This document shows, in pieces, positions 42,798 through 50,783 of a stretch of DNA of 64,000 bases; position 1 is the first letter of the stretch, and every line of letters starts with the position of its first letter. Both the position numbers and the translations under genes were made by a program. A model generated the notes under the pieces. The model was not told the DNA's origin. It saw nothing but the letters and a program-made list of their open reading frames with translations, and searched no databases. Source of the DNA: Spirochaetales bacterium (GTDB lineage: Bacteria; Spirochaetota; Spirochaetia; Sphaerochaetales; Sphaerochaetaceae); the NCBI GenBank assembly GCA_028722305.1, contig JAQYHB010000022.1:1-64000 (forward strand), given 5' to 3'.

Positions 42798-43469
42798 TTA
42801 CGAAAAATGGGCCCAGATCAGGCCAGGCAGTTCAGAGACATTGCCGATCTCCCACGGGGTGCGCTCCACCTCCGGGTAATCCCAGGGCATGGTGCGGATC
42901 CACACCGGAACATAGCCGGCATCCCGGGAACCCTGGATGTCGTTGACCGGGTGGTCCCCTACGTAGAGCAGCTCCCCGGGCTTGGCGCCGAGCTTTCCCG
43001 CCATGTCCAGGAATACCCGCTTCTCCGGCTTTCCTCCGATGGTGATGGCGTCACAGACGGTGTCGAATCCGAAGTGGCGGATTTTCTGTTGCTGCAGGAC
43101 CGGGTTGCCGTTGGTGATCAGGGCCACGCTCAGCCCCATCCCATGGAGTTCCTCCAGCGTCGCCATCGTCTCCGGGTAGGGCACGCCGACACGGGCGAAT
43201 CCTTCTTGGAAAAACGTATATATCTCATGGACGTCTGGCCTTTGGGCACAGACTCCCTCGTCGACCAGCAGGTCGATAATCCGTTCCCAGCCGAAATGGC
43301 CGCCGGCACGGTCGCTCTTCTGCATGGCCCGCACGGCATCCTCCTTTGTGCAGGCCGCCGTGAACAGCGAGCGATGCGCGTCATAGTAGGCACCCATGAC
43401 CACCGCGTCCGAGGCATCCCGGTCGTACAAGGTCTGGTCCATATCGAACACCACGCCCCGAATGTGCAT
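42798..43469 (-). CDS. HAD-superfamily hydrolase (phosphatase)
   Basis: The 223-aa protein has the HAD motifs: I in VVFDMDQTLYD (nucleophile and acid Asp), II in ALITNGNP, III Lys in GGKPEKRVFLDM and IV in LLYVGDHPVNDIQGSRDAG. The helical cap after motif I puts it in the subfamily I group with PGP/YjjG-type phosphatases. The substrate cannot be told. Upstream, a LacI-type operator half (43485-43496) lies 16 bp before the start, so it may be co-regulated with the divergent sugar locus. Confidence 0.85.
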   Translation of the reverse strand: MHIRGVVFDMDQTLYDRDASDAVVMGAYYDAHRSLFTAACTKEDAVRAMQKSDRAGGHFGWERIIDLLVDEGVCAQRPDVHEIYTFFQEGFARVGVPYPETMATLEELHGMGLSVALITNGNPVLQQQKIRHFGFDTVCDAITIGGKPEKRVFLDMAGKLGAKPGELLYVGDHPVNDIQGSRDAGYVPVWIRTMPWDYPEVERTPWEIGNVSELPGLIWAHFS

Positions 43470-43484
43470 ACATCTCCCCTTAGA

Positions 43485-43496
43485 TAAAACGATTTA
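43485..43496. promoter_or_regulatory. LacI-type operator (imperfect)
   Basis: TAAAACGATTTA, one base from the perfect site at 43596, between the divergent HAD and isomerase genes. Confidence 0.55.
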
Positions 43497-43564
43497 TATA
43501 TTTTTGACAGTCATCTAAATTTCTAATAACTCAAGGTTATTAATCATATTTTACGCTTTTTTCA

Positions 43565-43609
43565 TTGACGGTTCAAGAAAATGTGATATCAATAAATAAA
43601 ACGTTTTAT
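43565..43609 (+). promoter_or_regulatory. Promoter and LacI-type operator of the isomerase gene
   Basis: ATAAAACGTTTTAT (43596-43609) is a perfect 14-bp palindrome with the central CG of LacI/GalR sites, followed by GAAGGA and the ATG at 43624. A -35 TTGACG (43565-43570) lies upstream with a weak -10 (TATCAA, 43587-43592), so a bound repressor would block the start site. Confidence 0.7.
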
Positions 43610-43623
43610 CTAAGAAGGAACAT

Positions 43624-44493
43624 ATGAGACTTTCCACTACCTTGAATCTGTACACCTTGCGGGGGTCCGTCAACCGCACGGATCTCGCCCCCAAAGCGGT
43701 TGGCATTTGCAAGGCAGCGGGATTCGACGCGATCGACGTGATGCTGAAGGAGGTGGTCGCCACCGGCAATCCCGGCGAGGCCGAGGCGTGGGCCGACTCG
43801 CTTCTCGAGGCTATGGACCGAGAGGGGATGCAGGCAAGCCAATGCCACGGGTTTTTCGAAAATACCAGACAGATGGATGACACGGCCCTGATGGGTCCCT
43901 ACCGTGACAAGATCCTCCAGAGCATTTCCCTCGCCTCGCGGCTTGGCATATCCGAGATGGTGATCCATCCGCTTCCCCTGATGGAAAGCCGCGGCATCAC
44001 CTTCGAGCAAAGCCTGGCGGTCAACGCCACCTTCTTCCAATCCCTGGACAAAGCGCTCGCCACATGCAAAGTCCATGCCTGCCTGGAGAATATCTTCTCC
44101 AGCGAATATGACGGTGCGGAAAGCCTGATCAGGCTGCGTGAGCGCGTCGACGCCCCCGAGCTCTACTATTTCTGCTGGGACACAGGTCACGCCAACCTGG
44201 TCGAGAAAGTCAGGGACTCGCAGGACAAGCAAATCCGCCAGCTCGGTTCCCTGCTTCACGCCACCCATATCCAGGACAACCATGGCGCGAAGGACGAGCA
44301 TCTGTTGCCGATGATGGGGACGATCGACTGGCTGCCTGTGGTCAAGGCTCTGGACGAGAGCGGCTACCAGGGGGATTTCACCTACGAGACGGCCCAGAAC
44401 GTCAACCACCTGCCCGATGACGACATCCTCAGGCTGGAGATGATCCGTTACAGCGTCCATCTCGGCCGATATCTGTTGGAGTCTGCACGATGA
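43624..44493 (+). CDS. Sugar phosphate isomerase/epimerase family protein (TIM barrel)
   Basis: The 289-aa product belongs to the xylose isomerase-like / AP endonuclease 2 barrel family used for sugar and inositol epimerisation or isomerisation. Metal-ligand positions are visible: His in MVIHPLPLMES, Glu in CLENIFSSEYD, Asp-His in FCWDTGHANL, His in HATHIQDNHG and Glu in FTYETAQNV. It leads the LacI-controlled locus and overlaps the next gene by 4 nt (ATGA). Confidence 0.87.
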   Translation: MRLSTTLNLYTLRGSVNRTDLAPKAVGICKAAGFDAIDVMLKEVVATGNPGEAEAWADSLLEAMDREGMQASQCHGFFENTRQMDDTALMGPYRDKILQSISLASRLGISEMVIHPLPLMESRGITFEQSLAVNATFFQSLDKALATCKVHACLENIFSSEYDGAESLIRLRERVDAPELYYFCWDTGHANLVEKVRDSQDKQIRQLGSLLHATHIQDNHGAKDEHLLPMMGTIDWLPVVKALDESGYQGDFTYETAQNVNHLPDDDILRLEMIRYSVHLGRYLLESAR

Positions 44494-45560
44494 GGAAAAG
44501 CGTGATGATGCTGGCAAGCTGCATGATGACAACCGCACTGGGAGCGAAGCCGGTCTACGTCAACGACACCGCCACGGCGAGGCCCCGCATGGAGGTCGTA
44601 TTCCTCAAGCAACCGCAGGCCGACAACAAGTCCGACGCGGCCCTTCTTGTCAATTTCGCCCTGAAGGGGGTGGAGGTTTTCCTGGTCGACGGCGGCATGC
44701 CCAACTGTACCGCGCTGAAGGCCTTGCTCGACCTGCGCAGGTCGCTCTTGGTCCAGATGGGCAAGCAGGATGAGGAGAAAAACCCGGACTACAAGCTCCG
44801 CTTCACCAGCCTGGTCACCCACTGCCACCCCGACCATATCGGCGAGCTGGTGAACAACGTCCTGCGCAACCCGTTCTTCGAGCTGGAGGACCTGTACCTG
44901 CCAGAAGCGACAGCTCTTCCCACCGGCGGGGACTACCTGGACAGCCATAACTCCGACGTGAACGAGCGCGTCGCCCTCCTCCGGCAGGTCGGGCAGTTCC
45001 AAAAGCATGCGAGCATCCACACGGTGCCCTTCGCAGCGAAAAGGGAGATTCCCCTCGACGGAGGGAAAATCGAGCTGTACGGACCGGTGGCCGACTGGGG
45101 TAGCGGAGAGGCTTTGCGGTACATCATCGACACCTATTACGCGCAGGCCAGTCCGGAAAAGAGGAAGAGCGACGTGCCGACGGCCGTCATCAACTCCAAC
45201 TGCCTCTGGTACCGCTTCGTCTTCCAGGGAAAGAGCATCCTCTTCACTGGCGATGTGATGAAGAAGGTACGGCGGGATGACGAACCCTTTGACCGGATGA
45301 TTGACTTCTACGGCCCCCAAAGCCTGAGGTCGGATATCGTCAAGTACCCGCACCATGGCATCCTCCGCAACCCCGCCGCACCCAGGCTGGTCACAGAACT
45401 GCTGCTTGACGCGAGCCGTTCCTTCGTGGTCGTCACCGCCATGACCGCCTGGCGCGAGTCGATACCCGTGCTCGAGCCCTACCATGTCCAGGTCAGGGAC
45501 TCAAGCAAGAAGGATGTCCGGTTCTCCATCTCGGAATCGGAACTCATCGAACTGCCATAA
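44490..45560 (+). CDS. Metallo-beta-lactamase-fold hydrolase
   Basis: The 356-aa product has the MBL metal site VTHCHPDHIGE (near residue 110), a following SILFTGDVM motif, and KYPHHGILRNP, the pattern of ComEC-like / YtnP-type MBL proteins. The N-terminus (MRKSVMMLASCMMTTALGA) could be a weak signal peptide, so it might act outside the cytoplasm. In this locus a lactone or ester hydrolase for a sugar derivative would make sense, but the substrate is unknown. A CGTTCC-AAA-GGAACG-type hairpin follows the stop. Confidence 0.8.
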   Translation: MRKSVMMLASCMMTTALGAKPVYVNDTATARPRMEVVFLKQPQADNKSDAALLVNFALKGVEVFLVDGGMPNCTALKALLDLRRSLLVQMGKQDEEKNPDYKLRFTSLVTHCHPDHIGELVNNVLRNPFFELEDLYLPEATALPTGGDYLDSHNSDVNERVALLRQVGQFQKHASIHTVPFAAKREIPLDGGKIELYGPVADWGSGEALRYIIDTYYAQASPEKRKSDVPTAVINSNCLWYRFVFQGKSILFTGDVMKKVRRDDEPFDRMIDFYGPQSLRSDIVKYPHHGILRNPAAPRLVTELLLDASRSFVVVTAMTAWRESIPVLEPYHVQVRDSSKKDVRFSISESELIELP

Positions 45561-45599
45561 CGTTCCAAACGGAACGCGGAGCAAGGCTGCAAGCAGAAA

Positions 45600-45613
45600 G
45601 TAAAACGTTTTCT
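45600..45613 (+). promoter_or_regulatory. LacI-type operator before the permease
   Basis: GTAAAACGTTTTCT, 11 of 12 core bases as at 43596, five bases before the AAGGAG of the permease gene. Confidence 0.6.
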
Positions 45614-45629
45614 CAACAAGGAGCGACGA

Positions 45630-46562
45630 GTGAGTCAACTGCAATAAGTCAACCACCGAGGGTTCAAGGCGACGCTCAAGCGTTTCTGGCCCCTGTATGC
45701 CATGATGATACCAGGAGCGATCTACTTCATCGTCTACAAGTATGTGCCGATGGGTGGCCTGGTCATCGCCTTCGAGAACTATCTTCCCCGCAAAGGCATC
45801 TTCCACAGCGATTTCGTGAAACCGCTGTATCATTGGTTCGAGTTCTTCTTCCGCAGCCCTGCCGCCAAGCAGGTTATCGCCAACACGATCATCATCAGCC
45901 TGCTGAAGCTGCTTTTCTGCATGATTCCGCCGCTATTGTTCGCCATCGCGGTCGGCGAGGCGAGGATGAAGCGCTTCTGCAAGTTCGTCCAGTCGATCAG
46001 CTACCTTCCCCACTTCCTTTCCTGGGTCATCATCTACGGCATCTGCGTGGCCATGCTCTCCGAGTCGACCGGCATCGTCAACCAGGTGATCAGGAATCTT
46101 GGCGGCAAACCGATTCCTTTTTTGACCAGCAACAGCTATTTCCGCGGGGTGATCGTCGGGACCGACCTGTGGCGCAGTCTTGGCTGGAGCTCGATCGTCT
46201 ACTTCGCCGCCATCATGGGCATCGACACCGAAATCTTCGATTCGGCGACAATCGACGGCTGTGGAAGGCTGAGGAAAATCTGGTGTATCACCCTTCCCTC
46301 GCTGCGCAAGATATTCGTCGTGCTGCTGATCCTGCAGGTCGGCAAGGTGCTGGACGCCGGCTCCAACCAGATTTTCGTCTTCATCAACGACCAGGTAAGA
46401 CCGTCATCCGAAATCATCGATACCTGGGTCTACTCCCAAGGTCTCGGGCAAGCCCGCTACAGTCTGGCGACCGCGGTGGGATTCTTGAAATCCATCCTTT
46501 CCCAGGTGATGGTGGTCGCGACAAACGCTCTCGCGAAAAGGTGGGACAACGCGCTATGGTAA
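45630..46562 (+). pseudogene. ABC sugar permease (LplB-like) with nonsense codon 6
   Basis: The natural start is GTG 45630, 6 nt after AAGGAG, but the sixth codon is TAA (45645-45647): V-S-Q-L-Q-stop-V-N-H-R-G-F-K. The same frame then encodes a complete permease (RFWPLYAMMIPGAIYFIVYKYVPM onward), of the LplB/polysaccharide ABC class, with the EAA loop GCGRLRKIWCITLP and five to six helices to NALAKRWDNALW. The nonsense codon could come from CAA. Restart at ATG 45702/45705 would lose most of the first cytoplasmic segment. A sequencing error cannot be excluded, but the neighbour is also broken. Confidence 0.8.
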
Positions 46563-47167
46563 TCAAATCCAAAAACGACACGGTATTCGAGGTTTTCGTA
46601 TTTCTGTTGGTCCTGCTGGTCGGCGCCCAGCCTGCCTTGGAACCGATTGACGTCACCTCCTCGAACAACTTCCTCTGCGTGAAGAGCGACATCTCCCCGG
46701 AGAAGCTGGCGGCCATCTTCAAGCTCGCCGACTACCTGGTGACCGAAGAGGGCTCCATGCTGGTCGATTTCGGAAAAGAAGGCGTCCACTGGGAGTACGG
46801 CGCCGACGGCCAGCCGCAGATGACCAAGAAAGCGGCAGAGGCCAACTACGTGGCCACCTACCAGCTGTTCGGCCGCGAGGACAAGAGCTACCTGAACGTC
46901 AAGTTCAAGGAGGCCAAGGACCAGATTCTCTACGCCCAGCAGATGCCGCACATCATCACCTACAACAGCCTGGTGCAGGAACCGGAGGATTTCTACCTGA
47001 CCGATTGCAACAACTACGTCTCCAGCCAGCTGATCGCGTTCATCTATGGCCAGAGGCCGATCAGCGAGTACGACGACTTCCTGAAGGAGCTGGAGACCAC
47101 CTACGGTTTCAGCAAGTACATGCAGGCGTGCGAAAACCAGCTTCGTGCCGCAGGCTATGTCAAATAA
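46556..47167 (+). pseudogene. Deletion fusion: second permease N-terminus joined to solute-binding protein C-terminus
   Basis: The frame opens at ATG 46556 overlapping the permease stop, as an LplC-type permease should (MVIKSKNDTVFEVFVFLLVLLV, basic start and first half-helix). After 22 residues it changes to the C-terminal third of an extracellular sugar-binding lipoprotein (NNFLCVKSDISPEKLAAIFKLADYLVTEEGSMLVDFGKEGVHWEYG, then DNYV.. to AAGYVK). About 250 permease codons and the front of the binding protein are missing. The junction is in frame, giving 203 aa with no likely function. Together with the upstream nonsense codon this inactivates the importer. Confidence 0.85.
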
Positions 47168-47190
47168 AGGTGGACGGACCGCGTTCCATC

Positions 47191-47217
47191 CTTGCGCCGG
47201 GTTTTCTCCGGCGCAAG
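47191..47217 (+). terminator. Hairpin after the transporter remnant
   Basis: A perfect 10-bp stem CTTGCGCCGG / CCGGCGCAAG with the loop GTTTTCT. There is no strong T-run, so it may be a weak terminator or mRNA-stabilising end. Confidence 0.6.
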
Positions 47218-47229
47218 CATCTTGAAGTG

Positions 47230-47258
47230 TTGAGCATTCACTGCGCGCGGTGTAAGGT
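47230..47258 (+). promoter_or_regulatory. Promoter of the LacI-family regulator
   Basis: TTGAGC (47230-47235), 17 nt, TAAGGT (47253-47258). No AAAACGTTTT operator overlaps it, so I see no sign of autoregulation. Confidence 0.5.
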
Positions 47259-47275
47259 TGGGAAAGAGGTTCCGC

Positions 47276-48286
47276 ATGGTCACAATCAAGGATGTCGCGA
47301 AACTCGCAGGGGTTTCCATCAGTACCGTATCGATCGTCCTGAACGGGACGCGAAAGCTCAGTCCGGCGACTGAAGAGAAGGTGCATAAGGCCATAGAGAC
47401 CTTGCAGTACCGTCCCAACCTGTACGCCCGTTCCCTGGTGACCAAGCACAAGAAGGTCGTCGGCGTCATCCGCATCGTCGACGAGGGACGCGACGACCAT
47501 AGCCAGGACCTCTACGCCTCCACCGTGGACACCTACCTGCAGGACATGCTCTGGAACATCGAGGAGGTGATCCGGCTCCACGGCTCCAGCATGGTCCTGG
47601 GCTGGTATGACGCCATGGAGCCGGAACAGATTCCTTCGATCCTCGACCCCAGCAGGGTCGACGGAATCGTCTGTGTCGGCAGCTTCGTCAGCGCCCAGTT
47701 GATCGCCGCCATCAAGCGCAGCGGACTGGCCGCCGTCCTGGTCGGGGCACGGGATGCGGCCTTCGACTCTGTCGACGCCGACGTCGAGCGGGCCTTCCGC
47801 CTTTCGGCATCCAGCATGCTCCAGCGGGGCCACAGGCGGCTGCTGTTGCTCAACGGTCCGAGCAACTCCCAGTCCAGCCAGCGGCGCGAGGCGGGATTCC
47901 TTCAGGCGGTCGCCAAGGCGGGAGCCGAAGGCAGGACCTGCAACTGCCAGTTCTCCGGCAAGTCGGCCGAAGAAGTCTGCCTCGGCATGATTCCCACCTT
48001 CAAGCCCGACGCCATCATCGCCGGCGCCGACTGCATGGCTGTCGGAGCCCTGAACGCCATGCACAGGCTCCATCTGTCCTGTCCGGAGGATATCTCTGTC
48101 ATGGGATACGAGGATGGCCTTCTGGCGCAGTACAGCGTCCCGCCACTTTCGACGGTGCGCATCCACAAGGGACGGATCGGCACCGAGGGGGCGATGTTGC
48201 TCTTCGACCGCATCGCCAACCCCTCCGCGGCCCCCATCCAGAAAATCGTGGAGCCGGAATTGCTCTTCCGCGGCTCGACCGATTGA
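47276..48286 (+). CDS. LacI-family transcriptional regulator
   Basis: The 336-aa protein has the LacI DNA-binding head (MVTIKDVAKLAGVSISTVSIVLNGTRKLSPATEEKVHKAIETLQYRPN), hinge helix residues ARSLVTKHKKVVG, and a periplasmic-binding-type effector domain (CVGSFVSAQLI, DCMAVGALNAMHRL, MGYEDGLLAQYSVPPLSTV). It is the obvious candidate to bind the AAAACGTTTT-like sites at 43485, 43596, 45600 and 48341. The start at ATG 47276 follows AGAGG. The effector is unknown. Confidence 0.92.
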   Translation: MVTIKDVAKLAGVSISTVSIVLNGTRKLSPATEEKVHKAIETLQYRPNLYARSLVTKHKKVVGVIRIVDEGRDDHSQDLYASTVDTYLQDMLWNIEEVIRLHGSSMVLGWYDAMEPEQIPSILDPSRVDGIVCVGSFVSAQLIAAIKRSGLAAVLVGARDAAFDSVDADVERAFRLSASSMLQRGHRRLLLLNGPSNSQSSQRREAGFLQAVAKAGAEGRTCNCQFSGKSAEEVCLGMIPTFKPDAIIAGADCMAVGALNAMHRLHLSCPEDISVMGYEDGLLAQYSVPPLSTVRIHKGRIGTEGAMLLFDRIANPSAAPIQKIVEPELLFRGSTD

Positions 48287-48309
48287 CCGGTCCGCTTGCA
48301 TGTTTTTTC

Positions 48310-48354
48310 TTGTCAAGACCATGCGTCTGGCACATAATCAGTAAAAGGTTTTAC
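48310..48354 (+). promoter_or_regulatory. Promoter and operator of the FAD oxidoreductase gene
   Basis: TTGTCA (48310-48315), 17 nt, CATAAT (48333-48338); the palindrome GTAAAAGGTTTTAC (48341-48354) covers the transcription start. It is the fourth member of the operator set, with GG in place of the central CG. Confidence 0.75.
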
Positions 48355-48369
48355 AACGAGGATAGCACT

Positions 48370-50271
48370 ATGAAACAATTTGTCCATGAAACTCCTCTCC
48401 CCTCCGAGAATCCGGCAAAAAGGGAGCACTTTGACGTCGTGGTGGTCGGCGGCGGCATGAGCGGACTGTGTGCCGCGATGGCAAGCGCGCGCCATGGCGC
48501 GAAGACCGCGCTGGTCCACGACCGCTCCGTCTTCGGAGGAAACGCCAGCAGCGAGACGAGGATGCACATCTCCGGCGCCAGCTGCCACTGGGGAAAGAAG
48601 AACGCCGCCGAGACCGGCATCCTGATGGAGCTGCAGCTGGAGAACAAGCGGATCAACGATTCCTACAACTTCTCCCTCTGGGACGGCGTGCTCTGGTCCA
48701 GCGCCCTCCAGACAAAGAACCTGACCCTGTTCATGAACACGACGATGGACAAGGTCCACTCCGACGGAAAGGAAATCCAGAGCATCGAATGCTACCAGAT
48801 GACGACGGAAACCCGCTATGAGCTGACAGCCGACGTCTTCATCGACAGTACCGGCAACGGCACGCTGGGCTATTTCGCCGGCAACGAGTACGCCATCGGC
48901 CGCGAGGATGGAAAGACCTATGGCGAGAAGGACGCGCCGGAAAAGCCTGACGGGGAGACGATGGGAAACACCATCTACTTTGTCGCGCACGACACCGGCC
49001 ATCCGGTCACGTTCATCAAGCCCTCCTGGGCAAACACCTACCCCGACGAGAGCATGTTCAAGCATCGCTACCATGGCAACATCGTCGTCTACCACGACGC
49101 GGACGACGTCGTCGTGCTGAAACCCGGGGACAGCTACGAGAACCATCGCGACCAGCTGGTGGAGAAATACGACGTGAAGAGCGGCTACTGGTGGATCGAG
49201 CTCGGCGGCGACTGGGATGACATCATCAAGCAGTCCGAGGATATCCGCTGGGAGCTGTACAAAATCGTCTACGGCGTGTGGGACCATATCAAGAACCACG
49301 GAGACCACGGAGCCGAGAACTACGAGCTCGACTGGGTCGGCACCGTCAGCGGCATGCGCGAGAGCAGGAGGATGATGGGCGACTATATCCTGACCGAGAA
49401 CGACATCCTCTCCAACAACGAACGTGACGACGGCGTGGCCTACGGCGGCTGGCCGATGGACGAGCATGTGGCGGGCGGCTTCTGGGCCAAAGGCGGCATT
49501 CCCTCCCGGGTCCGGAGCTTCCCCGGCCTCTACGCCATCCCCTATGGCTGCTACTGCGCCAAGACCATCAAGAACCTGATGATCACCGGGCGCGTCATCT
49601 CCGCCTCGAAGCTTGCCATGGGCTCGAGCAGGGTGATGGGCACCTGCGCCATCGGAGGCCAGGCCGCCGGGACCGCGGCCGCCATGGCCAGTCGCGCCCA
49701 TCTGGAGCCCAGCGAGTTCGGCAAGCGGCACATCCAGGAGCTCAGGCAGGAGCTGCTGAAGGATGACTGCTACATCCTCGGGGCGAAAAACGAGGATCCG
49801 CTGGATATCGCCCGTACCGCCACGGTGAGCGCCACCAGCGAGAAGCCCGGCTGCGAGGCGGCAAAGGTAATCAACGGCGTCTCACGCGCCGTCGGTGGCG
49901 AGAGCAACATGTGGTCGTCGGACGGCATCCGTCCCGATGGCGAGGAGCTTTCCCTCTCTTTCCTGCCGCACCGGGTCTCCCAGATCCGCCTGACCTTCGA
50001 TCCGAACCTCAGCGAGGAACGCTGCATTTCCGTCAGCAAGGCCTTTCTGGAAAAGGAGCCCAAAGGCGTCGCCAAGGAACTGGTGAAGGACTACACCCTC
50101 ACCCTCTATCGCGAGGGTAGACCGGTTTACGCAAAGACCCTGTCGGACAACTACCAGCGTCTGTGCGTCACCAATCTGGAAGCTCCGGTCGAGGCGGACA
50201 AGCTGGTGGTGAAGGTCCTCTCGACCAACGGCATCGCCGACGCACGCATCTTCGAGGTGAGGCTCTACTGA
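48370..50271 (+). CDS. FAD-dependent oxidoreductase, sugar-locus type
   Basis: The 633-aa flavoprotein has the Rossmann motif DVVVVGGGMSGLCAAMASARHG (22-43), then SVFGGNASSETRMHISGA, FIDSTGNGTLGYFAG and the late GRVISASKLAMGSSRVMGTCAIGGQAAGTAAAMA, which identify the FAD_oxidored (PF12831-like) family. From about residue 480 there is a beta-rich discoidin-like domain (ATVSATSEKPGCEAAKVINGV). Members occur in polysaccharide and glycoside catabolic clusters, probably oxidising a sugar ring, but the substrate is not established. AGGA precedes the ATG. Confidence 0.85.
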   Translation: MKQFVHETPLPSENPAKREHFDVVVVGGGMSGLCAAMASARHGAKTALVHDRSVFGGNASSETRMHISGASCHWGKKNAAETGILMELQLENKRINDSYNFSLWDGVLWSSALQTKNLTLFMNTTMDKVHSDGKEIQSIECYQMTTETRYELTADVFIDSTGNGTLGYFAGNEYAIGREDGKTYGEKDAPEKPDGETMGNTIYFVAHDTGHPVTFIKPSWANTYPDESMFKHRYHGNIVVYHDADDVVVLKPGDSYENHRDQLVEKYDVKSGYWWIELGGDWDDIIKQSEDIRWELYKIVYGVWDHIKNHGDHGAENYELDWVGTVSGMRESRRMMGDYILTENDILSNNERDDGVAYGGWPMDEHVAGGFWAKGGIPSRVRSFPGLYAIPYGCYCAKTIKNLMITGRVISASKLAMGSSRVMGTCAIGGQAAGTAAAMASRAHLEPSEFGKRHIQELRQELLKDDCYILGAKNEDPLDIARTATVSATSEKPGCEAAKVINGVSRAVGGESNMWSSDGIRPDGEELSLSFLPHRVSQIRLTFDPNLSEERCISVSKAFLEKEPKGVAKELVKDYTLTLYREGRPVYAKTLSDNYQRLCVTNLEAPVEADKLVVKVLSTNGIADARIFEVRLY

Positions 50272-50290
50272 CCGATGTTCCCTTTCCGTC

Positions 50291-50321
50291 GGATTCTCCG
50301 GGGAACAACCCCGGGGAATCC
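50291..50321 (+). terminator. Hairpin downstream of the FAD oxidoreductase
   Basis: Stem GGATTCTCCGGGG / CCCCGGGGAATCC with a 5-base loop (one G-T pair). No T-run, so termination strength is unclear. Confidence 0.6.
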
Positions 50322-50407
50322 CACCCAGAGGCTTGCTTCCGCCCCCATGCGTACGCCTTCCGGGTTTGCGCGCTATACTCTTTAGGCATATCAAATTCCT
50401 AGCAAAA

Positions 50408-50425
50408 GGTTAGGATGTGCTAACC
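50408..50425. promoter_or_regulatory. Inverted repeat GGTTAG-N6-CTAACC upstream of ferredoxin
   Basis: The same GTTAG-N6-CTAAC half-sites and spacing occur at the feoAB promoter (62599-62615). It lies 52 bp upstream of the ferredoxin -35. Confidence 0.5.
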
Positions 50426-50476
50426 ATAACTGCTTACAGCGTATATGTTTGTGTGGGCGAACTCTCTCCAAATCCC

Positions 50477-50505
50477 TTGACGTCGGGAAGGCCTGAGGGT
50501 ATCAT
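50477..50505 (+). promoter_or_regulatory. Promoter of the ferredoxin gene
   Basis: TTGACG (50477-50482), 17 nt, TATCAT (50500-50505), followed by AAGGAG at 50523 and the ATG at 50535. Confidence 0.75.
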
Positions 50506-50534
50506 GAGGGCAAATCGTGAACAAGGAGTTCAAC

Positions 50535-50705
50535 ATGGCTTACAGAATTAAAGATACGTGTGTTGCTTGTGGTACCTGCCAGTCCGAGTGCCCCTCCGGC
50601 GCTATCAGCGAGGGCGATATCTACAAGATTGATCCGAACGTGTGCGTCGACTGCGGCACTTGCGCCGATGTCTGCCCCACCGGTTCCATCGAGCACATCG
50701 ACTGA
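50535..50705 (+). CDS. 2[4Fe-4S] ferredoxin
   Basis: The 56-aa clostridial-type ferredoxin has two cluster motifs, CVACGTCQSECP and CVDCGTCADVCP, each CxxCxxCxxxCP. It carries electrons between anaerobic redox enzymes. ATG 50535 follows AAGGAG by 6 nt; a GTG at 50517 is in frame but unsupported. It is monocistronic, with its own promoter and a strong terminator. Confidence 0.95.
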   Translation: MAYRIKDTCVACGTCQSECPSGAISEGDIYKIDPNVCVDCGTCADVCPTGSIEHID

Positions 50706-50730
50706 TTGCTTCGCGAGAGAAGCGTATACA

Positions 50731-50766
50731 AAAGAGCGTACCAGATGGTGCGCTCTTTCTTTTTTT
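50731..50766 (+). terminator. Terminator of the ferredoxin gene
   Basis: Stem AAAGAGCGTACC / GGTGCGCTCTTT (one G-T pair), loop AGAT, then CTTTTTTT. It ends 5 bp before the xseA -10. Confidence 0.93.
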
Positions 50767-50783
50767 CCGCTATACTGGGTTCC

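Noticed and set aside
46457-48322. 621-codon minus-strand frame
   Set aside because: Antisense to the LacI gene and transporter remnant, without motifs.
48313-49731. 472-codon minus-strand frame
   Set aside because: Antisense to the FAD oxidoreductase, whose motifs are on the plus strand.
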